NCBI RefSeq assembly: GCF_013349995.1
Contig: NZ_JABVXF010000022.1
Location: 1-64,000 of the forward strand
Reading direction: 5' to 3'
From: Pseudoalteromonas sp. 0303
GTDB taxonomy: Bacteria > Pseudomonadota > Gammaproteobacteria > Enterobacterales > Alteromonadaceae
DNA: 64,000 bases
Part shown: in pieces, positions 54,927-63,177 of the stretch
Layout of the letters: each line of letters opens with the position of its first letter
Numbering within the stretch: position 1 is the first letter of the stretch
The notes under the pieces: model-generated
What the model was told of the DNA's origin: nothing
Database searches by the model: none
Seen by the model: only the letters and a program-made list of their open reading frames with translations
Translations under genes and position numbers: made by a program

Positions 54927-55326
54927 ATGGACTATATAATGGAATTATTAGGCATACATCACGCTGCAATCATTTGTAGCAACTATGAAAAATCAAAGCA
55001 TTTTTATAATGAAATTTTAAAACTGCCGATTATCCACGAACTATACCGTGCTGAACGTGACTCGTATAAGTTAGATTTAGCACTTCCTGATGGTAGCCAA
55101 TTAGAATTGTTTTCGTTTCCTGGAGCGCCACAAAGACCAAGCTATCCAGAGGCACAAGGGCTACGCCAATTTGGCGTTTAAAGTTGCTGATATTGCAAAA
55201 TCTAAGCAGTACTTAGAACAACAAGGCATTTCGGTTGAAGAAATAAGAGTGGATGAAATCACCGGGAAGCAATTTACATTTTTTGCCGATCCCGATGATT
55301 TACCTTTAGAGCTTTACCAACTCTAG
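54927..55326 (+). pseudogene. yaeR: YaeR-like VOC protein, frameshifted
   Basis: The family is a 129-residue glyoxalase-like (VOC) metalloprotein. Here the first part (ELLGIHHAAIICSNYEKSKHFYNEIL to AQGLRQ) stops early at a TAA near 55180, while the second part (FKVADIAKSKQYLEQQGISVEEIRVDEITGKQFTFFADPDDLPLELYQL) continues in the next frame. Removing one base at the CAATTT stretch near 55170 restores GLRHLAFKVADI, as in E. coli YaeR. All other family features are kept, so it decayed very recently or is a sequencing indel. Confidence 0.85.
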
Positions 55327-55327
55327 A

Positions 55328-56689
55328 TTATTGGAAGCGATCTTGTAGGTAATTAAACACAGCGCGAATACCCAGTGCTTCACCCCCTGCAGGACGACCT
55401 GGTAATGAACGTAAGTTCCAAGCCATCACATCAAAGTGAACCCACGGCGTGCTTGGCTCGACAAACTCTTTTAAATAAAGCGCAGCAGTGATCGCACCAC
55501 CGAATGGGCTTGATGCACAGTTAGCAATATCTGCTACGTCGCTTTTTAATAATGCTTTGTATTGATCAAATAACGGTAATTGCCAAATTGGATCATGACA
55601 GCTTTCGCCAGCATCCATTAATTTGTTCGCAACATCTCGGTCATTTGCGAAAAAGCCCGGCAATTCAGTACCTAAAGCGATACGACAGGCACCTGTTAGG
55701 GTTGCAAAGTCAACAATCAGCTCTGGGTTGTCGTTTTGCGCTTCAGCAAGTGCATCGCACAGTACTAAACGGCCTTCAGCGTCCGTGTTATCAATTTCTA
55801 CAGTGATCCCTTTGCGTGTTTTGATCACATCACCGGGTCTAAATGCATTACGAGAAACCGCATTTTCAACCGCAGGTACCAATACTCGTAAGCGAATTGG
55901 TAAGTTGGCAGCCATAATTAACTGTGCAAGGCCAATAACATGCGCGGCACCGCCCATGTCTTTTTTCATGTTACGCATGCCTGAACTTGGTTTTAAATCT
56001 AAACCACCAGAATCAAAGCAGACACCCTTACCAACTAAGGTGATCTGCGGAGCATCTTTTGCACCCCAACGTAAATCAAGTAAACGCGGTTTATTCTCAG
56101 ACGCACGACCAACCATATGAATTGTCGGGTAGTTTTGCTCTAATAATTCATCACCAACCCACTCACTAAACTCACCATCAAAGGTGTCGGCTAAATCAGC
56201 CATCACTTGTGATAGGTGTTGCGGCATCATATCTGCAGCAGGCGTATTAACTAAATCACGCACTAAATTAATAGCACTTGCATGCTGCGATAAACGCTTA
56301 ACTAAGCTTTCATCTTTAATAGCTAGTGTGGCACGTGGCGATGGTTTTTCTTTATATTCACTAAACTCGTAACCACCTAACACAAAACCCAGCGCTACTT
56401 GTTCTACAAATTTGTCATCACCTTGAATTTGATAACAACCTGCTGGCAGTTTTGTTGATAAGTCACCTGCTAACCAAAAGTCTTGTAAATCATTAACTAA
56501 ACAATACACATGCTCAAGTGAACCGGTTTCACTATCAGCAATTAAGGCCATGCCTTTGTTTTTAAAATCACAATTTGTTAGCCAATTTTGTAAGGCTTGC
56601 GGCTGCTCGGTTAACCACGTTGATAGGTCAGCTTTAGCAATAAATGACAGGGGAATTCCCGTAGAAGAATGGCGAATTAATGAACTCAT
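55328..56689 (-). CDS. leucyl aminopeptidase-family peptidase (M17)
   Basis: A 453-residue cytoplasmic dimetal aminopeptidase. The signature NTDAEGRLVLCDALAEA and the metal-binding KGVCFDSGGLDLKP and KKDMGGAAHVIG motifs are present. It is shorter than PepA, closer to the PepB-like subgroup. I start at ATG 56689 (MSSLIRHSS), since the longer frame adds an unlikely lead of 18 residues. It ends 1 bp from the frameshifted yaeR on the other strand. Confidence 0.92.
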   Translation of the reverse strand: MSSLIRHSSTGIPLSFIAKADLSTWLTEQPQALQNWLTNCDFKNKGMALIADSETGSLEHVYCLVNDLQDFWLAGDLSTKLPAGCYQIQGDDKFVEQVALGFVLGGYEFSEYKEKPSPRATLAIKDESLVKRLSQHASAINLVRDLVNTPAADMMPQHLSQVMADLADTFDGEFSEWVGDELLEQNYPTIHMVGRASENKPRLLDLRWGAKDAPQITLVGKGVCFDSGGLDLKPSSGMRNMKKDMGGAAHVIGLAQLIMAANLPIRLRVLVPAVENAVSRNAFRPGDVIKTRKGITVEIDNTDAEGRLVLCDALAEAQNDNPELIVDFATLTGACRIALGTELPGFFANDRDVANKLMDAGESCHDPIWQLPLFDQYKALLKSDVADIANCASSPFGGAITAALYLKEFVEPSTPWVHFDVMAWNLRSLPGRPAGGEALGIRAVFNYLQDRFQ

Positions 56690-56777
56690 TAAACGACTCG
56701 ATATAAAGAAAAGGTATTTAAGCATACCAATATCTTGATACAAAAGGTATAGGCAAAATCAGATAAGCAAAACCTAA

Positions 56778-57227
56778 TCAGTCTTTGTTTTGTTTCTCTT
56801 TTTCTTCTTTTTCTACTTGTTGATCAATCTCTTTAATCGACTTATTGATATTAAATGAACTAGGTAGCACATCAACACCAACCCATTGACCTAGTTTTAC
56901 AACCAAAGGAATTGTCACTGGGGCAAAAGGTAATACAGCAAATACGCCTAAACCGAGTCCTTTTAATATATCTAAAAATTGCTCATTGGCAGTATGCAAT
57001 TCTTCTTTAGTAGCTTGGCCTTGGGTGTATCGCCTATAGATATGAAGCATCTCTTTTGTTTCTTGCTTTTCTTGGGCAAGTGCGATTTTAAGTGCTACCA
57101 TAGCGCGCTTGAAGCGTAGTGTCTGACGCTTTTTGGTAATTTTGGCCACTCTGAATGGGGCTCGATGAATAACTTTGTATAATCGCATTTGGCTATTTTC
57201 ACACAGCATGTTAAGTTCACAAAGCAT
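56778..57227 (-). CDS. small LETM1-like protein
   Basis: A 149-residue protein with one hydrophobic segment (about residues 85-112). The stretch FAVLPFAPVTIPLVVKLGQ followed by LPSSF strongly resembles the LETM1 domain signature of mitochondrial ion-homeostasis proteins. The rest is charged helix (KEEKEKQNKD tail). Bacterial members of this size are of unknown function. Start uncertain; ATG at 57188 is an option. Confidence 0.6.
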   Translation of the reverse strand: MLCELNMLCENSQMRLYKVIHRAPFRVAKITKKRQTLRFKRAMVALKIALAQEKQETKEMLHIYRRYTQGQATKEELHTANEQFLDILKGLGLGVFAVLPFAPVTIPLVVKLGQWVGVDVLPSSFNINKSIKEIDQQVEKEEKEKQNKD

Positions 57228-57294
57228 AATTTACTTATATTAGTTTTTGTTTTATTCTTAATACCCTATTCGTAATTGTTTTTCAGTATTAAAC

Positions 57295-57450
57295 ATGAAC
57301 AAACCTATACAACAGGCTGAGTCAAAACCCCAAAAGCCGGCCCCAGATGAATGTTGTGGTGGTGGTAGCTGTTGCCCTTGCGTATGGGATGAATACCGAG
57401 AAAAATTAAAGCAATGGCAATTAAACAATATTCCGCAACAAGCCAAATAA
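57295..57450 (+). CDS. oxidoreductase-like mini-protein (CCGGGSCCPCVWD)
   Basis: A 51-residue protein carrying CCGGGSCCPCVWDEY, the hallmark of the Oxidored-like N-terminal domain family (PF09791). The cysteine cluster may bind metal or an iron-sulfur cluster. It is divergent from the LETM1-like gene. Too short for usual ORF cut-offs but well conserved in motif, so I consider it real. Confidence 0.75.
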   Translation: MNKPIQQAESKPQKPAPDECCGGGSCCPCVWDEYREKLKQWQLNNIPQQAK

Positions 57451-57744
57451 ACCGTTCCAAACCCGATTTCGCCCAAAAACAACTCAAAAATTTCCTTTTT
57501 TAAATTTTTTTTAGATATTTTATATACTTTCTTACACCAAAAAGAAAAGTTAAGAATAAATTATCCCCTTTAATTTCATGCACATAATTAAAAAAACAAT
57601 AATAACGCCCAAATAAAAACGCCAAAAACAACATCCCATTAACAATTTGCAAAATAAATTTACAGGCTGTATAAGAGATTTACACCAGGTTTATTATTTA
57701 ACTTCGGTGACATAATCATAAATATTCTAACTGGGGAAGTCGGA

Positions 57745-60330
57745 ATGAAATTCAAAAATAATGCGCTACAACAAGCAATTAAATTTGCTTTAGCGACAAC
57801 AACAGCTGGCCTGTTTGTGTCGGGTTCAGTTGTTGCTGCAGAGCAAGCAGCAGAAGAAACAAAAGTTAACAAAAACGTAGAAAAAATTGCCGTGGTAGGT
57901 ACTCGTTCTGCGCCACGTTCAATCGGTGATTCACCAGTACCAATTGATATCATTGGTGGTGAAGAGCTAGATAAAGGCGGCAACACCGATATGCTAGAGC
58001 TTTTAAAAGGCTCAGTTCCTTCTTTTAACGTTCACCAAAACCCTATTAGTGATGCAGCGTCTCTTGTTCGCCCTGCTAACTTGCGTGGTCTTCCTTCTGA
58101 CAGTACATTAGTACTTGTTAATGGTAAACGTCGTCACCGTGCATCAGTAATCGCCTTCTTAGGTGGTGGTATCAATGATGGTGCTCAAGGTGCTGATATC
58201 TCAGTTATTCCAAGTATTGCCCTAAAGCAAGTAGAAGTACTTCGTGACGGTGCTGCGGCACAATACGGTTCTGATGCAATCGCTGGTGTAATGAACTTTG
58301 TATTAAAAGATGCCTCTGAAGGTGGTTCATTCGAAATACGTCAAGGCGAATACTACGAAGGCGATGGCGATACAACACAAATTTCAGGTAACGTGGGTCT
58401 ACCATTTACCGATAGTGGTTTTGCTAACCTAAGCTTCCAATACAAAACAGCTGATGCAACTAGCCGTTCAGTGCAACGCCCTGATGCAGCAGCACTAGAT
58501 GCTGCAGGCGTGCCAGAAGTATCTTCTCTAGCACAGATTTGGGGTGCACCAGAAGTTGACGACGATATTTCTATCTTTGGTAACATTGGTCTTGAGTTAA
58601 GCAACTCATCTGAATTCTACATGTTTGGTAACTACTCTGAGCGTGACGTACGTGGTGGTTTCTACTATCGTAACCCACACACTCGCCCAGGTGTTTACTC
58701 AAATGACGGCGGTGAAACGCTCCTTGTTGGTGATTTAACTGGCGATATGAGCGGTAACTGTCCTACCGATATCATGATTGATGATAACGTTTTAGATAAC
58801 CAAAGATACATCGATCTAGTTGCTAACAACCCAGACTGTTTTGCATTTAACGAAATGCTTCCAGGCGGTTTTACACCTAACTTCGGTGGTAACATCACAG
58901 ATACTGCATTAACAATTGGTACTAAAGGTGAAATCACTTCTGGTTTCCTTGAAGGTGCTTACTATGACTTAAGCGGTACAGTTGGTTACAACGAATCTCG
59001 TTACTTCATCTACGACACAATCAATGCATCATTAGGTCCAGAAAGCCCGCGCGATTTCAGCCCAGGTAAATACTCACAGTTAGAGAAAAACTTTAACGCT
59101 GATTTATCAAAAGGTTTTGACTTTGGTTTAGCTTACGATGTAAACGTTGCCGGTGGCCTAGAATGGCACGAAGAAACCTTCACAGTTGTATCTGGTGATG
59201 TAGCCTCTTTCACAGCAGGCCCACTAACTGAACAAGGTTTTGGTATCGGTTCAAATGGTTTCCCTGGTTTCAAACCATCTGATGCGGGCGAGTATACACG
59301 TCGTAACTATGCTGCATACGTTGATGTTGAAGCACCATTCACAGAAGACTTCTTAATGGGCTTAGCACTACGTTATGAAGATTATGATTCATTTGGTTCA
59401 ACAACTAACTACAAGTTAACTGGTCAATACCACTTAACTGAAGACTTAAACATTCGTGGTTCAATCAGTACAGGTTTCCGTGCACCAACTGTTGGTCAAG
59501 CGAATGTAAGTAACGTTCAAACAAACCTAAGCAGCGGTGTTCTAGTTGACTCGGCACTTTTACCACCAACAAACCCAATTGCAGTGCAATTAGGTGGTAC
59601 AGAGCTTGAACCTGAAGAATCACAAAGCTATACATTTGGTGCAGTTTGGACACTTGGCGACTTATTTTTCACAGTTGACTACTACAACATCCAGGTTGAT
59701 GACCGTATCAGTCAATCAGATAAAATTGAGTTAAGCCAAGCTGATAAAGACACACTTGAAGCTGCAGGCGTACCAAACGTACAAAACTTAGCGCAAGTAA
59801 GCTTCTTCACGAATGACTTCGATACAACAACGCAAGGTGTTGATGCTGTAGCTAACTACTCAACTGATTTGTTAGGTGGTAGCTCAACATTCAGCTTAGC
59901 TTACAACTGGAACGACACAGAAGTAACTAAGTCGAGCCCTATTACTGGTGAATTTAAAGTAAGCCGTTTAGAAAATGACTTACCAAACCACCGTGCAACA
60001 CTTAGCTGGGCACAACAATGGGAGAACTTCTCTGCATTTACACGTGTTAACTACTATGGCGAATACCAAGGCGTTCACGTAGATTACGATGCAACAGCGA
60101 AAACAGCTGATGCGGCAGTAACGATTGATGCAGAAGTGACTTACTTCCTAACTGAAGAGCTTAGCTTCTCTGTTGGTGCGACAAACTTATTCGACCAAGA
60201 AGCAGAGAAACTTGATTTCTTCGATAGTACTGGCATCCCTAACAATAACTGGGGTGGTAAATACTACGAAACGTCGCCATATGGTATCAACGGCGGCTTC
60301 TATTACGTGAAAGCAACGTATACTTTCTAA
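57745..60330 (+). CDS. TonB-dependent receptor
   Basis: An 861-residue outer-membrane receptor. Signal peptide ends FVSGSVVAAE, then a plug domain (EKIAVVGTRSAPRSIGDSPVPIDIIGGEEL, LRGLPSDSTLVLVNGKRRHR, YGSDAIAGVMNFVLKD) and a large barrel ending YVKATYTF. The start has GGGGAAG upstream. The 294-bp AT-rich region before it carries A/T tracts typical of strong promoters. Followed by a TPR-sulfotransferase gene, a pairing often seen in marine Alteromonadales. Ligand unknown. Confidence 0.92.
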   Translation: MKFKNNALQQAIKFALATTTAGLFVSGSVVAAEQAAEETKVNKNVEKIAVVGTRSAPRSIGDSPVPIDIIGGEELDKGGNTDMLELLKGSVPSFNVHQNPISDAASLVRPANLRGLPSDSTLVLVNGKRRHRASVIAFLGGGINDGAQGADISVIPSIALKQVEVLRDGAAAQYGSDAIAGVMNFVLKDASEGGSFEIRQGEYYEGDGDTTQISGNVGLPFTDSGFANLSFQYKTADATSRSVQRPDAAALDAAGVPEVSSLAQIWGAPEVDDDISIFGNIGLELSNSSEFYMFGNYSERDVRGGFYYRNPHTRPGVYSNDGGETLLVGDLTGDMSGNCPTDIMIDDNVLDNQRYIDLVANNPDCFAFNEMLPGGFTPNFGGNITDTALTIGTKGEITSGFLEGAYYDLSGTVGYNESRYFIYDTINASLGPESPRDFSPGKYSQLEKNFNADLSKGFDFGLAYDVNVAGGLEWHEETFTVVSGDVASFTAGPLTEQGFGIGSNGFPGFKPSDAGEYTRRNYAAYVDVEAPFTEDFLMGLALRYEDYDSFGSTTNYKLTGQYHLTEDLNIRGSISTGFRAPTVGQANVSNVQTNLSSGVLVDSALLPPTNPIAVQLGGTELEPEESQSYTFGAVWTLGDLFFTVDYYNIQVDDRISQSDKIELSQADKDTLEAAGVPNVQNLAQVSFFTNDFDTTTQGVDAVANYSTDLLGGSSTFSLAYNWNDTEVTKSSPITGEFKVSRLENDLPNHRATLSWAQQWENFSAFTRVNYYGEYQGVHVDYDATAKTADAAVTIDAEVTYFLTEELSFSVGATNLFDQEAEKLDFFDSTGIPNNNWGGKYYETSPYGINGGFYYVKATYTF

Positions 60331-60339
60331 ATAGAACAG

Positions 60340-60369
60340 CTTTCTAGGTTGAGCAATCAACCTAGAAAG
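60340..60369 (+). terminator. hairpin after TonB receptor
   Basis: A perfect 12-bp stem (60340-60351/60358-60369) with a 6-nt loop begins 9 bp after the stop codon. It has no T-run, so it may stabilise the receptor mRNA. Confidence 0.6.
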
Positions 60370-60408
60370 TCGATACCCCGGATTTATTCTGGATATTTAT
60401 AGTTAACT

Positions 60409-60438
60409 AAGGCGAAAGACATTTCGCCTTTTTCGTTT
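60409..60438 (+). terminator. Rho-independent terminator
   Basis: AAGGCGAAA/TTTCGCCTT stem (60409-60417/60422-60430) is followed by TTTCGTTTT. It lies between the receptor and the TPR-sulfotransferase gene, so expression of the latter is probably reduced or independent. Confidence 0.7.
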
Positions 60439-60475
60439 TATAGTAAATAAAAATAACAAATAACCCGCCATTCCT

Positions 60476-61960
60476 ATGCTGTTAGAAAAAGCGAACCAAC
60501 TACTGAATGAGAACAAGCTGAAAGAGGCCGAGTTTCATTTTAAAACCATTCTCGATTCAGATCCTGAAAATGGCGAAGCGTTATTTGGATTAGGCCGCAT
60601 TGCACTGCGTTTAGAACGTTATGATGCAGCGGTTTACCTTTTACAAAGAGCCTGTGAGCGACTACCTCACATGCTTGAACCGCTCCACGCCCTTGCCGAT
60701 GCTTTTAATGGCGTACATTCACCGCAAGATGCCTTAACCGTACTCGAATATGCAAAATCAATTGCCAGCCACAACCCTGAGCCACATTACTATCTTGCCC
60801 AGCATTATTTAACCTATGGTGAGCTAGACAAAGCCTACAGTATTTTAAAGCATGCACTCGGTATGGGAAATTATCCAGTGACGGCGTACATTTTATTTGA
60901 ACTTGTGCAGTTTGGGCGCTTTAGCAATGAAGAAAATTACATAAATGAGCTACACCAGTTTTTAACTTTAACCAATAATCTACGTTTAAAAATGGTGTGT
61001 TATTATGCCCTTGGTAAAAGCTATGATCAGTTAAATGATACCGAGCAAGCCTTTAACTACTTTAGCCTAGCTAATAAGTTACAAACAAAACTCACGCAGT
61101 TTAAAACCCGTGACTTAGTGCCGTTTTATCAGCGCATCATAGAGCAAAATACAGCTGAACTAATTGATGCCAGAGACAAAACATTCACAGGCACAATTAC
61201 ACCCATTTTTATTATAGGCATGCCAAGAAGTGGCTCAACGCTGGTAGAGCAAATGCTGGCAAGCCATGATGATTTTGCCAGCCTTGGCGAAGATGCCAGT
61301 ATCAGCAATCAGGTTGTTGCATACCTTGAACAACAAACACAACTCCCCTACCCAGATTGCTTAGCAGAGCTGAACCAAGGGCTAATTAACAATGCCCGCA
61401 CTATTTATATTGAACGAATAAAGCAAGCGCCAGTTGTACGCCCCTTTATGATCAATAAGCTGCCTGCTAACTATCAGTCACTTGGATTGATTTACCTACT
61501 TTTTCCTAATGCCAAGTTTATTAATATGCAGCGCGAGTATAATGCAATTGCTTGGTCGGTTTTTAGCAACTACTTTGCTGAAAACGAACCTTATTTTTGT
61601 TCACTCCCAGAGTTTAAACAGTATTTTGATTTGTATCAGCAGTTAATGGAGCATTGGCAAAACGTGATGCCAGAGGCGGTTTTTGATTTAAGCTATGAGG
61701 CACTTATAAGTGACAGCGAACAAACACTAACAGCTCTGTGTAAGTTCTTAAACATTGAATACAGCACACAGTTTTTAGATTTTTATAAGTCAAAAAAACC
61801 GGTGGCAACGCTCAGCAAAACGGCTGTAAGACAGCCGTTAAGTGATAAAGCATTAGAGAAATACAAACGCTACGAGAGCGCAATGCACACGCTTATGCGT
61901 GAGTCTCAAACCAGTTCAACAAGTCAACAAACTGATCAAAACGCGCCTTTGGGTGAGTAA
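60476..61960 (+). CDS. TPR-sulfotransferase fusion protein
   Basis: A 494-residue two-domain protein. Residues 1-200 hold about five TPR helices (HFKTILDSDPENGEALFGLGRIALRLERYDAAVYLL and others). Residues 235-470 form a sulfotransferase domain with the PAPS-binding loop FIIGMPRSGSTLVEQML. It may sulfate a peptide or glycan held by the repeats. The last 23 codons overlap the convergent hydrolase gene by 68 bp; the tail (SSTSQQTDQNAPLGE) looks disordered. No signal peptide, so cytoplasmic. Confidence 0.88.
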   Translation: MLLEKANQLLNENKLKEAEFHFKTILDSDPENGEALFGLGRIALRLERYDAAVYLLQRACERLPHMLEPLHALADAFNGVHSPQDALTVLEYAKSIASHNPEPHYYLAQHYLTYGELDKAYSILKHALGMGNYPVTAYILFELVQFGRFSNEENYINELHQFLTLTNNLRLKMVCYYALGKSYDQLNDTEQAFNYFSLANKLQTKLTQFKTRDLVPFYQRIIEQNTAELIDARDKTFTGTITPIFIIGMPRSGSTLVEQMLASHDDFASLGEDASISNQVVAYLEQQTQLPYPDCLAELNQGLINNARTIYIERIKQAPVVRPFMINKLPANYQSLGLIYLLFPNAKFINMQREYNAIAWSVFSNYFAENEPYFCSLPEFKQYFDLYQQLMEHWQNVMPEAVFDLSYEALISDSEQTLTALCKFLNIEYSTQFLDFYKSKKPVATLSKTAVRQPLSDKALEKYKRYESAMHTLMRESQTSSTSQQTDQNAPLGE

Positions 61961-62795
61961 GCATATTAATGTGATCATAATCGACCTTATGGCCAAACTT
62001 ACGGCCATAAATGGTCATCGTTTGCTTACCAATGCCCGACTCTTCCATAAATTTTTCAATATCAATCGGCTGGCATAGGGCTTTATCTTTAACACCCGCC
62101 ACATGCATAATGGGTGGAAGTGCCTTATCAGCTAATGCGTTGGCGTAATTAAAGCCATCGTCAGTATCGACCCAAGGTTTACGCTTAGCCCACTGCATAC
62201 TTTGATAATGTGATTTACGGGTTTCATCATCACTGCCCCATTTCAGTTTTTTAGCAGGCACAAAACCATGCTTACGAGCAACTAATGGCGCCAAGCCATA
62301 CCAGATCAAATTACCTTGAATATACTTGCTTGGATGATGGTTATACAAGGACCGTTTAGAACCAAAATAGCCGCAGGCTTTCACATCATCAATCAACTCA
62401 GGAAAACGGGCAAACACACTGTTCATTAACACCCCACCCCATGAGTGCGCCACCCAATAACGCGCAGGCTCGCCTTCAAGCTGCTTAATTTTATCTAAAA
62501 ATGCGGGGATATCTTCTAAAATAGCCTCGGTTTGGCCATACTTTGCATGCTTTGAAATCGCAGGTTTACTTTCACCACGACCGCGTAAATCAGCCACATA
62601 GCAAACATAGCCATGCTCAGCTAAAAATGGCGCTAAACCTTTGTTGCTGTGGGTGTAAAAGATTTTGCCATTTTCAACGGCACCATGCATAAAAAACACC
62701 GTAGGGCCTTTCGCATCAGTCTTACTGATACGGCGCAAATGTAAGGTTTGGCTTTCGGCGAGTTTAATAAACACCGATTCTTGTTTAATCGTCAC
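61893..62795 (-). CDS. alpha/beta hydrolase
   Basis: A 300-residue alpha/beta-fold hydrolase. Oxyanion strand VFFMHGAVENG, nucleophile Ser118 in AHSWGG, and a C-terminal His within DYDHINMLTHP. The substrate is an ester or lactone of unknown nature. It converges on the TPR-sulfotransferase gene and overlaps it by 68 bp. Confidence 0.87.
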   Translation of the reverse strand: MTIKQESVFIKLAESQTLHLRRISKTDAKGPTVFFMHGAVENGKIFYTHSNKGLAPFLAEHGYVCYVADLRGRGESKPAISKHAKYGQTEAILEDIPAFLDKIKQLEGEPARYWVAHSWGGVLMNSVFARFPELIDDVKACGYFGSKRSLYNHHPSKYIQGNLIWYGLAPLVARKHGFVPAKKLKWGSDDETRKSHYQSMQWAKRKPWVDTDDGFNYANALADKALPPIMHVAGVKDKALCQPIDIEKFMEESGIGKQTMTIYGRKFGHKVDYDHINMLTHPKARFDQFVDLLNWFETHA

Positions 62796-63177
62796 GTTTG
62801 ACCTTTTTATTCTTATAGACTCATCGTACCAGTATTAAGGTACGACAGTCTATTTAGCAAAGCAAGTTTTTGGCTGGCGATTGCCACTCAAAATGAGAAT
62901 CTCAGGCACTATGAGATTTTGATAAAATAGTAACACCAATGCAGAGCCATTTTTCATTGAAGTTAGACTTGCACGAGCCTCTAAGTACTAACTAAAACTC
63001 ACTCATGCGAACCTTTTAAAGGAGCTTTTGTTATATATGGTTTTGTTGTGTGTGGTGGAATTAGTTTAAACGAATTTAATGAAGAACTTAACACACTGGT
63101 CTACACTTATTATAACAGTGCTTATGAACCCGACCTTAATTGCTTTCAAGCTCTTACAGTTGGGAGATTCGTATTAG
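62796..63177. other. intergenic region with a short unassigned frame
   Basis: A stem AATCTCA/TGAGATT (62898-62904/62912-62918) lies close to the hydrolase start. A rightward frame is open from 62985 to a TAA at 63200 (GAFVIYGFVVCGGISLNEFNEELNTLV...), with only a poor GTG at 63048 and no ATG. It may be a gene remnant or a short gene overlapping the response regulator start. I cannot name it. Confidence 0.35.

Noticed and set aside
57258..57487. Two leftward frames over the 57.3-57.5 kb region
   Set aside because: Antisense to the CCGGGSCCPC mini-protein; the + strand frame has a known family motif.
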